Source of the DNA: an uncultured Parasphingopyxis sp.
GTDB lineage: Bacteria; Pseudomonadota; Alphaproteobacteria; Sphingomonadales; Sphingomonadaceae
Assembly (NCBI RefSeq): GCF_937129435.1
Contig: NZ_CAKZNF010000035.1
Coordinates: 1 to 47,232, forward strand
Direction of reading: 5' to 3'
DNA length: 47,232 nucleotides
Shown here one piece after another: positions 32,867-40,833 of this stretch (positions are counted from its first letter, which is position 1; the number at the start of each line of letters is the position of its first letter). The position numbers and the translations under genes were made by a program. Below the pieces are notes generated by a model. That model was not told the DNA's origin, searched no databases, and saw nothing but the letters and a program-made list of their open reading frames with translations.

Positions 32867-33562
32867 ATGACCGGATTTGAAATCGGCGGCGACGAATCGC
32901 TGATGAACCCGCTGACCCTGTTCATGCAGGCCGATATCGTCGTGAAGGTGGTGATGGTCGGGTTGTTGCTCGCCAGCATCTGGACCTGGGCGATCATCAT
33001 CAGCCACACGCTGAAACTCGGCAAGCTGCGGCGCAAGTCGGAGCGGTTCGAAAAGGATTTCTGGCGCTCGGAGGATATCGACCGCTTCCACGATACGCGC
33101 GGCGGCGAGGAAACGCCGGCGGCGCGCGTGTTCGGGGCGGGGCTTTCCGAGTGGCGCCGTTCGACCAAGGGCGGCCCGATCGATCGCGACGGTACGCGCC
33201 AACGCCTCTCGACGGCCATGGGCGCGGCGATCGCGGCGGAGATGGACAAGCTGTCGGACCGGTTGAACGTGCTCGCGACGGTGGGGGCCGTGGCCCCGTT
33301 CGTCGGGCTGTTCGGCACCGTCTGGGGCATCATGCGCGCCTTCACCGATATCGCCGGGCAGAGTTCGACCAGCCTCGATGTCGTGGCGCCGGGCATCGCC
33401 GAGGCGCTGTTCGCGACGGCTCTGGGCCTGTTCGCGGCGATTCCGGCGGTGATCTTCTACAACCGGCTGACGCACGGGCTGAACCGGCTCGAGGCGCGGC
33501 TGACGCGGTTCGCGGACGGCTTCCATGCGACGCTCAGCCGGGAATTGGAGACGGATCGATGA
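32867..33562 (+). CDS. tolQ: Tol-Pal system inner-membrane protein TolQ
   Basis: The 231-residue protein has three membrane segments (about 18-42, 128-150 and 165-190) in the MotA/TolQ/ExbB arrangement. Characteristic sequence includes LNVLATVGAVAPFVGLFGTVWGIM and GIAEALFATALGLFAAIPAV, described here by GAVAPFVGLFGTVWGIM and EALFATALGLFAAIPAV. It forms a proton channel with TolR that powers TolA movement during cell constriction. The start at 32867 is 5 bases after ybgC. The usual tight link to tolR is broken by repeat R2. Confidence 0.96.
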   Translation: MTGFEIGGDESLMNPLTLFMQADIVVKVVMVGLLLASIWTWAIIISHTLKLGKLRRKSERFEKDFWRSEDIDRFHDTRGGEETPAARVFGAGLSEWRRSTKGGPIDRDGTRQRLSTAMGAAIAAEMDKLSDRLNVLATVGAVAPFVGLFGTVWGIMRAFTDIAGQSSTSLDVVAPGIAEALFATALGLFAAIPAVIFYNRLTHGLNRLEARLTRFADGFHATLSRELETDR

Positions 33563-33576
33563 GGCGGTTTCCCCAA

Positions 33577-33713
33577 TTCCTCCCCGGTACGGGGAGGGGT
33601 ACCATGCGCAGCATGGTGGAGGGGCGCCTACCAATAGCACTGCGCTCAAGGGGAGAGTGCCCCTCCACCGCCTTCGGCGGTCCCCCTCCCCCTCGCTTCG
33701 CTCCGGGGAGGAT
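33577..33713. repeat. Long palindromic repeat R2 between tolQ and tolR
   Basis: Same family as R1 (30951-31105): TTCCTCCCCGGTACGGGGAG at the left end, a hairpin around ACCATGCGCAGCATGGT, GTGGAGGGGC towards the centre, a mirrored arm with ACCGCCTTCGGCGGT, and GGGGAGGAT at the right end. Compared with R1 the second hairpin carries paired changes that keep its stem. The right end supplies the ribosome-binding region of tolR. Confidence 0.9.
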
Positions 33714-33720
33714 TTAGATC

Positions 33721-34194
33721 ATGGCCATCCAGCTCCCTTCCGAATCCACCCGCGGTCGCCGGGCGCCGATGGCGGAGATCAACGTCACGCCGTTCGTCGA
33801 CGTCATGCTCGTGCTGCTGATCATCTTCATGGTGACGGCGCCGTTGCTCGCCTCGGGCGTGCCGGTGGAGCTGCCCGAAAGCCGTGCCGCGGCGCTCGAT
33901 CAGGACCAGGAACCGACGCAGATCGTGATCGACGCTTCGGGGCAGATCTATGTCGACGACGTGCCCGTCAGCGATGTCGAACTTGCCACCCGTCTCGGCC
34001 AGATCGCGTCGCGGCCTTCTGGGCCGGACGGACCGTCGGTCTTCCTGCGCGCCGATACCGCGCTCGATTATGGCCGTGTGATGCTCGTCATGGGCGAGCT
34101 CAACCGCGCAGGGCTCAACCGGATATCGCTTGTCACGACCAGCGCCGACAGCGCGCCGGGTGAAGGCAACGCCGACGAGAGCGAGGAGGGCTGA
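33721..34194 (+). CDS. tolR: Tol-Pal system inner-membrane protein TolR
   Basis: The 157-residue ExbD/TolR protein has a short cytoplasmic N-terminus, one membrane helix (about 24-46) that includes the proton-carrying aspartate in NVTPFVDVMLVLLIIFMV, and a periplasmic domain ending LNRAGLNRISLVT. It works with TolQ to use the proton motive force. GGAGG, 9 bases before the ATG, is the end of repeat R2. The TGA shares one base with the tolA ATG (TGATG). Confidence 0.95.
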   Translation: MAIQLPSESTRGRRAPMAEINVTPFVDVMLVLLIIFMVTAPLLASGVPVELPESRAAALDQDQEPTQIVIDASGQIYVDDVPVSDVELATRLGQIASRPSGPDGPSVFLRADTALDYGRVMLVMGELNRAGLNRISLVTTSADSAPGEGNADESEEG

Positions 34195-35006
34195 TGGAAC
34201 GCGGCGAACAGATCGGCCTGGGTGTCGCGATCGTCGCGCACGCCCTGCTGTTCGTCATCCTGTCCTCGACGCTGCTCGTGCGCGAGGAAATTCCGCGCCG
34301 GGAGGCCGTCAGCGTCGTACTGACCGACAATATCGGCGAGACGTCCACCGCGCGCGATCGTCCGGCGGCTGCGGCAAGGCCGAGCCCCGAATCGATCGAC
34401 CGGATCGAACCGCTGCCGCTGCCCGACGTGATTCCGACGCCGCAGCCCTCGGTTTCGCCCGCCCCGCGACCCTCGACTCGGCCCACCGAGCGCGTCCGTC
34501 CGCGCCAGCGCGAACGCCCGCGGCAGACGCAGCGCGAGGCGAGCGGCCCGGTCGACCGCGGCGACCGCCGCCGCGCAGACAATATCTCGAGCAGCCGTCC
34601 CAACCGCATGGCGGGCATTACCGACGGCATCAGCGCCAGCAACGACAGCGGCACGTCGAGCTCGCAGGCGCCTGTCGGCGCCTCCGACCAGGCGAGCCTG
34701 ATCAGCGCGATCACCCGGCATGTCCGCCGCTGCTACAATCTCGGCGCAATGGGTGGCACGGCGGCGGAGGACATCATCGTCTCGCTGCGTCTCCAGCCAT
34801 CGCGCAACGGTTCGATATCCGGCGGCCAGATCAGCGTGAGGAGCACACGCGGCGTCAACGGGTCGAACCGGCAATATGAGCGGCAGATGCAGGAAGCGGC
34901 GCGATCCGCCGTGCTGAGCTGCGGCTTTCCCGACCTTCCCGACAACATGTATGAAAATGGCTGGAGCGATGTCGTGCTGAACTTCATCCCGGCCCAGCTG
35001 ACCTGA
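34194..35006 (+). CDS. tolA: TolA-like periplasm-spanning protein
   Basis: The 270-residue protein has one N-terminal membrane helix (about 8-29, GLGVAIVAHALLFVILSS), a long Pro/Arg/Ser-rich linker (about 60-150) in place of the Ala/Lys helical rod of enterobacterial TolA, and a small C-terminal domain with RHVRRCYNLG and VLSCGFPDLP holding two cysteines. Context between tolR and tolB and the topology support TolA, which links TolQR to TolB/Pal. Sequence conservation is low, as usual for TolA. Confidence 0.88.
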   Translation: MERGEQIGLGVAIVAHALLFVILSSTLLVREEIPRREAVSVVLTDNIGETSTARDRPAAAARPSPESIDRIEPLPLPDVIPTPQPSVSPAPRPSTRPTERVRPRQRERPRQTQREASGPVDRGDRRRADNISSSRPNRMAGITDGISASNDSGTSSSQAPVGASDQASLISAITRHVRRCYNLGAMGGTAAEDIIVSLRLQPSRNGSISGGQISVRSTRGVNGSNRQYERQMQEAARSAVLSCGFPDLPDNMYENGWSDVVLNFIPAQLT

Positions 35007-35018
35007 GGAGCGATACCG

Positions 35019-36377
35019 ATGGCCCCGACCCTTTCCCTTCACCGGTTCCTGCGGCGTCTCGCCGTTGCGCTGATGGTGTTCTCCGCCGGGAGCGCGGCTT
35101 CCGCGCAGGAAAACTCCGGCCCGATCGAAGGCGATGTCGTCGGCGGCATCTCCAACCCCAGCAGCATCGCGATCCCCGATTTCCCGACGCCCGCCGATGT
35201 CGGGACGCCCGCCGGCAATACCGCCGAGATCGGCCGCCAGGTGGCGCAGGTGATCGAGGCGGACTTGCGCAATTCCGGCTTCTTCAACCCCGTTGCGCGC
35301 AACCTGCTGCGCCGCGTGACGATGCCGCAGGTGACGAGCCCCGATTATCCGGCGTGGAGCCAGGTCGGCGCGCAGCATCTGGTTCAGGGCTATGTCCAGA
35401 ATGGCGGCAATGGCCGGCTGACCATCGGCTGCTATCTCTACGACGTGTTCGCGCAAAGCTCGCTCGACCGGGCCGGTTATGAGGTCGATTATGCCGACTG
35501 GCGCCGCGCCGCGCATCGCTGCGCCGACATGGTCTATGCCCGGCTGACGGGCGAGGGCGCCTATTTCGACAGCCGCGTTGTCTATGTCGCGGAGTCGGGA
35601 CCGAAGAACAATCGCACGCGCCGTATTGCGGTGATGGACACCGACGGGGCGAACCACCGCTTCCTGACCAACGGCCAGTCGATCGTGCTGACGCCGCGAT
35701 ATGCGCCGGACGGGCAGAGCATCGTCTATATGAGCTATCTCAACGACGAACCGCGCGTCTATTTCTACGATCTTGCCAGCGGGCGGCAGCGCACGCTCGT
35801 CGATTCGCAATATATGACCTTCGCGCCGCGCTATTCGCCGGACAGCCGCTATGTCGTCTTTTCGATGGCGGTGAACGGCAATACCGACATCTATCGCGTT
35901 CCCGTTTCCGGCGGACGGCCCGAGCGGCTGACGAACACGCCGGGGATCGACACAGGCGGCAGTTATTCGCCCGACGGCAGCCGGATCGTCTTCGAGAGCG
36001 ACCGTTCGGGCTCGCAGCAGCTCTACGTCATGAACGCCGACGGGTCGAACCAGCGGCGGATCAGCTTCGGCGGCGGCAGTTTCGCGACGCCCGAATGGAG
36101 CCCGCGCGGCAACCTGATCGCCTATACGCAGGTCGGCGGCGGTTTTCGCATCGGCGTCATGCGGCCCGACGGCTCCGGGTCGCGGCTGCTGACCAACAGC
36201 TGGCAGGACGAGGCGCCGAGCTGGGCGCCGAACGGGCGCGTCATCCATTTCTTCCGCACGCCGCGCGGCGACGGCCTGCCCTCGCTCTACTCGGTCGACG
36301 TGACCGGGCGGATGGAGCGGCGGCTGCCGACCCCGGTCGGCGCCTCCGACCCGAGCTGGTCGCCGCTCAATGACTAG
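35019..36377 (+). CDS. tolB: Tol-Pal system periplasmic beta-propeller TolB
   Basis: The 452-residue protein has a signal peptide cleaved after ASAQ (about residue 31), an N-terminal alpha/beta domain (about 45-180, with IVEADL-like VIEADLRNSGFF), and a six-bladed propeller of YSPDG/APDGQ repeats (ARYAPDGQSIVYMS, YSPDSRYVVFSM, YSPDGSRIVFESDRSG). TolB shuttles between Pal and TolA. CTGAGGAG lies just upstream of the ATG, 12 bases after the tolA stop. Confidence 0.97.
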   Translation: MAPTLSLHRFLRRLAVALMVFSAGSAASAQENSGPIEGDVVGGISNPSSIAIPDFPTPADVGTPAGNTAEIGRQVAQVIEADLRNSGFFNPVARNLLRRVTMPQVTSPDYPAWSQVGAQHLVQGYVQNGGNGRLTIGCYLYDVFAQSSLDRAGYEVDYADWRRAAHRCADMVYARLTGEGAYFDSRVVYVAESGPKNNRTRRIAVMDTDGANHRFLTNGQSIVLTPRYAPDGQSIVYMSYLNDEPRVYFYDLASGRQRTLVDSQYMTFAPRYSPDSRYVVFSMAVNGNTDIYRVPVSGGRPERLTNTPGIDTGGSYSPDGSRIVFESDRSGSQQLYVMNADGSNQRRISFGGGSFATPEWSPRGNLIAYTQVGGGFRIGVMRPDGSGSRLLTNSWQDEAPSWAPNGRVIHFFRTPRGDGLPSLYSVDVTGRMERRLPTPVGASDPSWSPLND

Positions 36378-36482
36378 GAACGCATGACTGAAGACTCGCA
36401 AATGAACCGATTTCGTATCCCGCGCGTATAACAGAGCGGCAGATAGCGGGGCCGCACCCTTGATAGAGAAGGATAGATGACC

Positions 36483-37001
36483 ATGGCTCGACTTCCCAAA
36501 ACGGCCATTCTCGTGGCAGCCGGATCGGCGCTCGCGCTCGGTGCCTGTTCGCGCGATGCACCCGAAGAACTGCCGCCCGCGCCGATCGGCTCGAACGACA
36601 ACGGCATGAACGACGGTATGAACGATGGCGGCATCGTCCCCGGCAGCCGCGCCGATTTCGTTCAGCAGGCAGGAACCGACACCGTCTATTTCGAAACCGA
36701 TTCGCACGATCTCGATCCCGAATCGCGCGCGATCCTCGATGCGCAGGCGCGCTGGCTCGTCGCCAATCCCGGCGTCCGCGTCACGATCGAGGGCCATTGC
36801 GACGAACGCGGAACGCGCGAATACAATCTCGCGCTCGGCGAACGGCGCGCCAATTCGGCCAAGAACTATCTCGCCGCACGCGGCGTCGATGCGAGCCGGA
36901 TGACGGTCATCAGCTACGGCAAGGAACGCCCCGTCGCGCTGGGCTCCGACCCGGCAAGCTGGGCGCAGAACCGCCGCGCCGTGACGGTGGTTCCGCTCTA
37001 G
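36483..37001 (+). CDS. pal: Peptidoglycan-associated lipoprotein Pal
   Basis: The 172-residue protein has a lipoprotein signal with lipobox LGAC (Cys22), a flexible Asn/Asp/Gly-rich linker with repeated NDGMNDG, and an OmpA-like peptidoglycan-binding domain with VYFETDSHDLDPES, VTIEGHCDERGTREYNLALG and the conserved RRA near the end. It ties the outer membrane to peptidoglycan and binds TolB. The ATG at 36483 has AAGGA 9 bases upstream; an ATG at 36477 is too close to that site. It ends the tol cluster; no cpoB follows. Confidence 0.97.
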   Translation: MARLPKTAILVAAGSALALGACSRDAPEELPPAPIGSNDNGMNDGMNDGGIVPGSRADFVQQAGTDTVYFETDSHDLDPESRAILDAQARWLVANPGVRVTIEGHCDERGTREYNLALGERRANSAKNYLAARGVDASRMTVISYGKERPVALGSDPASWAQNRRAVTVVPL

Positions 37002-37011
37002 AATCCGCCCA

Positions 37012-37029
37012 GCCGCAACGGATTGCGGC
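37012..37029 (+). terminator. Hairpin after pal (possible terminator)
   Basis: A 7-bp perfect stem GCCGCAA-CGGA-TTGCGGC begins 10 bases after the pal stop codon. No T-run follows, so intrinsic termination is uncertain, but its place between the tol-pal operon and the separately promoted mscS gene suits an operon boundary. Confidence 0.35.
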
Positions 37030-37049
37030 GACGACGAATCGACCGGGGC

Positions 37050-37075
37050 GGAACATGGCCTTCCGCCCCAGCGTT
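37050..37075 (+). promoter_or_regulatory. EcfG-type (general stress response) promoter match for mscS
   Basis: GGAAC (37050-37054), 17 bases, then CGTT (37072-37075) is an exact match to the EcfG consensus GGAAC-N16/17-CGTT of the alphaproteobacterial general stress response. Transcription would begin at or within a few bases of the mscS ATG (37084), giving a leaderless or almost leaderless mRNA. No Shine-Dalgarno is visible before that ATG, which agrees. Confidence 0.65.
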
Positions 37076-37083
37076 CACGATAC

Positions 37084-38052
37084 ATGGCCTCCGGAACCGA
37101 CCGCATCATCCGTGCCCCGATCGAGCTGATCAGCGGCAAGACCCAGGCGATGGTCGAGGGGTTCTACCTCCAGCTCCCGAACATCATCGCGGCGGTGATC
37201 CTGCTGGTCTTCGCCTGGCTGTTCGGCAAGGTGGTGGCGCGCATCGTTGCCGGCATCGCCACGCGGCGGCAGCGGCCCGATCTCGGCAATTTGCTGGGTT
37301 CGCTCGCCAAGGGCATCTTCTACCTGCTGGCGATCCTGGCCGCGGCCGCAATCGTCTTTCCGACGGTCAATCCCGGCGACATCCTCGCGATGCTCGGTAT
37401 CGGCTCGGTCGCCATCGGCTTCGCGTTCAAGGACATTTTGCAGAACCTGCTCGCCGGTCTGCTCCTCCTGATCCGGCGGCCCTATCATCGCGGCGACCAG
37501 ATCAAGGTCGACGATTTCGAAGGCACGGTCGAACATATCGAAAGCCGCGCGACGATGATCCGCACCTATGACGGACGGCGCGTGATCATTCCGAACAGCG
37601 ACGTCTATACCTCGCCCGTCACGGTCAACACCGCCTATGACATCCGGCGCGACGAGATGGACATCGGCATCGGCTATGGCGACGAGCCGCGCGCGGCGCG
37701 CGAGGCGTTTCTCGAAGCGATTCAAGGCGTCGACGGCGTGCTCGCCGATCCCGCGCCCGAGGTGCTGCCGTGGAAGCTCAACGATTCGACGCTCGATCTG
37801 CGCGCACGCTGGTGGGCGCAATCGCCGCGCGCCGAGCAGCTCGATGTGCGCTCGCGCGTGCTGCTGGCAATTTACGACACGGCCGCGGAGAAGGGCATCG
37901 ACCTGCCCTTCCCGACGCAGGTCATGCTGTTCCACGATCAGACCGAAGAGGCCGATGGTGACAGGACACGGCAGCGCGAAGGCTGGCCGGCGGGAGACGA
38001 GCCGCCCAGGCCGCGATGGAAGGTGGAGAAGGCGGAGAAGCCGGAGATTTAA
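37084..38052 (+). CDS. Small-conductance mechanosensitive channel (MscS family)
   Basis: The 322-residue inner-membrane protein has three hydrophobic segments (about 32-58, 75-95 and 97-130). The pore helix region is GIGSVAIGFAFKDILQNLLAG, followed by the cytoplasmic beta-domain (RPYHRGDQIKVDDFEGTVEHI, IRTYDGRRVIIPNSDVYT) and a C-terminal vestibule. A charged tail rich in Glu/Lys/Pro follows. It opens on membrane tension to release solutes after osmotic downshock. A general-stress promoter match lies directly before the start codon. A palindromic repeat follows the gene. Confidence 0.94.
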   Translation: MASGTDRIIRAPIELISGKTQAMVEGFYLQLPNIIAAVILLVFAWLFGKVVARIVAGIATRRQRPDLGNLLGSLAKGIFYLLAILAAAAIVFPTVNPGDILAMLGIGSVAIGFAFKDILQNLLAGLLLLIRRPYHRGDQIKVDDFEGTVEHIESRATMIRTYDGRRVIIPNSDVYTSPVTVNTAYDIRRDEMDIGIGYGDEPRAAREAFLEAIQGVDGVLADPAPEVLPWKLNDSTLDLRARWWAQSPRAEQLDVRSRVLLAIYDTAAEKGIDLPFPTQVMLFHDQTEEADGDRTRQREGWPAGDEPPRPRWKVEKAEKPEI

Positions 38053-38061
38053 GCCTTCGCC

Positions 38062-38151
38062 GTCATTGCGAGCGTCGCGAAGCAATCCAGAGCGGCTAGC
38101 GTTGAACCCTGCGGCTCTGGATTGCTTCGTCGCTTCGCTCCTCGCAATGAC
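38062..38151. repeat. Palindromic intergenic repeat, copy B (GTCATTGCGAG...CTCGCAATGAC)
   Basis: Same family as 28735-28826: outer ends GTCATTGCGAG and CTCGCAATGAC, inner AAGCAATCCAGAG matched by CTCTGGATTGCTT, and a central loop of about 25 bases unlike copy A. It fills the space between the convergent mscS and isoaspartyl peptidase genes, where it may act as a bidirectional transcript end. Confidence 0.88.
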
Positions 38152-38165
38152 GTGGAGACTAGTCT

Positions 38166-39257
38166 CTATTCGTCGCCGTAGATCGCGACGCTCGGTTCCT
38201 CGCCTTCGGCCGCCATGCCGCGATACATGCCGGGCGTGTCGAAGCTGTAGATGCGATTGCCCCATGGTGTGGTGACAATAACGCCACCGGTGCCGCCGAG
38301 GCTTTCCTGATCGGCGATGACCTCGTCGGCGATCTGCTGGATGTCTTCGTCGGGCAGATCGAATTCGCTGGCATGGACGACGTAGGTCGGGACGCCTTCC
38401 TCATCGACCGGAACGGAGGCCTGCGCCTCCTCGATCGCCTCGCGGAAACGGTAGCGGATCCGCGTACAGATTTCCTGTGCGACACCCGCACGGATGAAAT
38501 ATTCGCCGTCGCCCGTGGCCGAGACGGCGCAGGCGCGGTCGTCGGCATAGGTGCCCGCGCCGATCACCGGCGAATCGCCGATCCGGCCCCAGCGCTTGCC
38601 CGTCATCCCGCCGGTCGAGGTCGCGGCTGCCATATGGCCCTCGCGGTCCATCGCCACCGCGCCGACGGTACCGTATTTGAACTCGACATCGAGCGCGCCG
38701 AGCTCCTCGCCCGCTTCGGTGCGCTGGCGGAACTCTTCCCACTGCCCGCGCCGGTAACCGGTCTCGAACCAGCTATTCTCGGCCTGCTCCAGACCCTGTT
38801 CGCGCGAAAACTGGTCGGCGCCTTCACCGCTCAGAAAGACATGCGGGCTGCTGTCCATCACCCGGCGGGCCAGCGTGATCGGATGGCGCGTGTTAGACGT
38901 TCCCGTCACCGCCCCCGCATCGCGCGTTGCGCCGTCCATGATCGATGCGTCATGCTCGATCGTGCCCTGCCAGGTGAACACCGCGCCGCGCCCGGCGTTG
39001 AAGTGCGGATCGTCCTCGAGCACGCGCAGCGTCGCCTCCACCGCATCGAGCGCGCTGCCGCCTTCGTCGAGGATCGCGCTCCCCGTCTCCAGCGCCTGCG
39101 TCAGCGCCGCCCGGATCGCGCTGTCCTGCTCGGGCGTGATCCGGTCGCGCTCGATCGTCCCGGCGCCGCCGTGGATGACGAGCGTCCATTCGGGCGCGTC
39201 CTGGGCGGCGGCGGGCATAGTCAGGAACAGCGCCGCAAGGATAAGCAACAATCGCAT
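38166..39257 (-). CDS. Periplasmic isoaspartyl peptidase/L-asparaginase (Ntn hydrolase, T2 family)
   Basis: The 363-residue protein has a signal peptide cleaved after AAAQ (about 19), so it acts outside the cytoplasm. The asparaginase_2 features are VIHGGAG (27-33), FNAGRGAVFT, HDASIMDG, and the autocleavage site GTVGAVAMD with nucleophile Thr197. The precursor splits there into alpha and beta chains. GGMTGKRWGRIGDSPVIGAGTYAD, paraphrased as TGGMTGKRWGR...GAGTYAD, lines the active site. It cleaves isoaspartyl dipeptides and asparagine. GGAGAG lies 7 bases before the ATG. It follows the carboxylase gene by 13 bases. Confidence 0.94.
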   Translation of the reverse strand: MRLLLILAALFLTMPAAAQDAPEWTLVIHGGAGTIERDRITPEQDSAIRAALTQALETGSAILDEGGSALDAVEATLRVLEDDPHFNAGRGAVFTWQGTIEHDASIMDGATRDAGAVTGTSNTRHPITLARRVMDSSPHVFLSGEGADQFSREQGLEQAENSWFETGYRRGQWEEFRQRTEAGEELGALDVEFKYGTVGAVAMDREGHMAAATSTGGMTGKRWGRIGDSPVIGAGTYADDRACAVSATGDGEYFIRAGVAQEICTRIRYRFREAIEEAQASVPVDEEGVPTYVVHASEFDLPDEDIQQIADEVIADQESLGGTGGVIVTTPWGNRIYSFDTPGMYRGMAAEGEEPSVAIYGDE

Positions 39258-39270
39258 GAAAATCTCTCCA

Positions 39271-40797
39271 TCAGGGTGAGGCGCCCAGCTTACGCCAGGC
39301 GAGGTCGGCAAATTCGCATAGCAGGGGCCGGGTGTCGCGCGGGTCGATGATGTCCTCGACACTGAAATGTTCGGCGGTGCGGAACGGGCTCGTGACGCGT
39401 TCGAGCTTCGCCTTGATCTCGGCGAGCCGCGCGGCGGGGTCGTCGGCGGCCTCGATGTCGCTCTTGTACGCCGCCTCGAGCCCGCCAGCGATGGGCAGCG
39501 ATCCCCAGTCGCCCGACGGCCAGGCGAAGCGGTACTGGAAGCGCGTCGCGTTCGACATCGCCGACCCCGCGATGCCGTAGGCGCGCCGCACGATCACGCT
39601 CGCCCAGGGGACGGTCGCCTTGTAGACCGCGTTCATTGCCTCGACGCCGTAGCGGATCGTCCCCGTCCGCTCGGCCTCGACGCCGACCATGAAGCCCGGA
39701 TTGTCGACCAGGTGGACGACGGGCAGGCGGAACAGCTCGGCGGTCTCGACGAAGCGCTTGACCTTCTGGCTCGTCAGCGCCTCCCAGCTGCCGCCAAGAA
39801 AACTCGGATCGCTCGCGAGCACCGCGACCGGCCAGCCGTCCAGCCGCGCGAACGCCGTGATCGCCGCGCGGCCCCAGCGTCGGCCCATTTCGAACACGCT
39901 GCCCCTGTCGAACGCCGCGTCCATCAGCGCGCGCATCGAGTAGACCTGCTTGTCCTCGTGTGGCACGAGCGAAATCAGGCTCTCTTCGCGCCTGTCGGCA
40001 GGATCGTCGCAGTCCGTGCGTGGCGGTTGCTGGCCGACATGGCTCGGCAGGTAAGACAGGAAGCGCCGCGCATGGGCGAAAGCTTCGTCCTCGCTCGCGA
40101 CCTCCTCGTCGACCACGCCGTTGCGTGTGTGCAGTTCGCTCCCGCCGAGACCTTCCTTGTCGACATCCTCTCCGATCGCCTGTGCGACGACCGGCCCCGC
40201 CGCGAAGATCTGGCTCAGCCCCTTCACCATCACCGAATAGTGCGAGGCCACCGTCCGTGCCGCACCCATCCCCGCCGTCGGCCCGAGCGCCAGCGCCACC
40301 ACGGGCACCGTCTCGAGGTTTTTCATGATGTCTTCCCAGCTCGGCACGGCCGGGACGTAAGTGAAGCCGGTATCCTCCAGCGTCTTGACCGAACCGCCAC
40401 CGCCGGTGCCGTCGATCATGCGAATGAGCGGAATGCCCATCTCGTGCGCCATCTTCTCGCACATCACGAACTTGCGATGCAGCGCCGCATCGGCCGCGCC
40501 GCCGCGCACCGTGAAATCGTCGGCGCTCGCAACGACCGGACGCCCCTCGATATCGGCGCGCCCGAAGATCAGGTTGCTGGGGCTCGCATGTTCGAGCCGG
40601 CCGGCCTCGTCATAGCTGCCGCGCCCGGCGATCTTGCCGATCTCCCGAAAGCTGCCGGGATCGACGAGCCGCCGGATCCGCTCGCGCGCGTCGAGCTTGC
40701 CGCGGTCGTGCTGACGCTGCACCTTTTCGGCGCCGCCCATCTCCTCGGCCCACGCCTCGCGCTGGCGCAGCTCTTCGAGTTCCTTCTCCCAGCTCAT
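39271..40797 (-). CDS. Acyl-CoA carboxylase, carboxyltransferase (beta) subunit
   Basis: The 508-residue protein has two crotonase-like halves as in propionyl- and methylcrotonyl-CoA carboxylase beta subunits: RERIRRLVDPGSF, DGTGGGGSVKTLE, GPTAGMGAARTVASH and AAGPVVAQAIGE in the first half; DNPGFMVGVEAERTG, GIAGSAMSNATRFQYRF and PIAGGLEAAYKSDIE in the second. It moves carboxylate from biotin to an acyl-CoA. No biotin carboxylase/biotin-carrier subunit is in the window, so the partner is elsewhere and the acyl-CoA cannot be named. It is the upstream partner of the peptidase gene. Confidence 0.93.
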   Translation of the reverse strand: MSWEKELEELRQREAWAEEMGGAEKVQRQHDRGKLDARERIRRLVDPGSFREIGKIAGRGSYDEAGRLEHASPSNLIFGRADIEGRPVVASADDFTVRGGAADAALHRKFVMCEKMAHEMGIPLIRMIDGTGGGGSVKTLEDTGFTYVPAVPSWEDIMKNLETVPVVALALGPTAGMGAARTVASHYSVMVKGLSQIFAAGPVVAQAIGEDVDKEGLGGSELHTRNGVVDEEVASEDEAFAHARRFLSYLPSHVGQQPPRTDCDDPADRREESLISLVPHEDKQVYSMRALMDAAFDRGSVFEMGRRWGRAAITAFARLDGWPVAVLASDPSFLGGSWEALTSQKVKRFVETAELFRLPVVHLVDNPGFMVGVEAERTGTIRYGVEAMNAVYKATVPWASVIVRRAYGIAGSAMSNATRFQYRFAWPSGDWGSLPIAGGLEAAYKSDIEAADDPAARLAEIKAKLERVTSPFRTAEHFSVEDIIDPRDTRPLLCEFADLAWRKLGASP

Positions 40798-40833
40798 GGG
40801 AGCAGGCTTAGCAGTGCAATTTGCGCACTGTCA

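Noticed and set aside
30951..33713. Repeats R1, R2 and R3 as possible CRISPR or insertion-sequence remains
   Set aside because: They are palindromic, unequally spaced single copies between genes, with no spacers, no target-site duplications and no transposase.
34068..37139. A 1023-codon open frame on the minus strand
   Set aside because: It runs antisense across tolR, tolA, tolB and pal, all clearly identified. Its translation has a low-complexity Arg/Ala/Asp composition typical of high-GC antisense frames.
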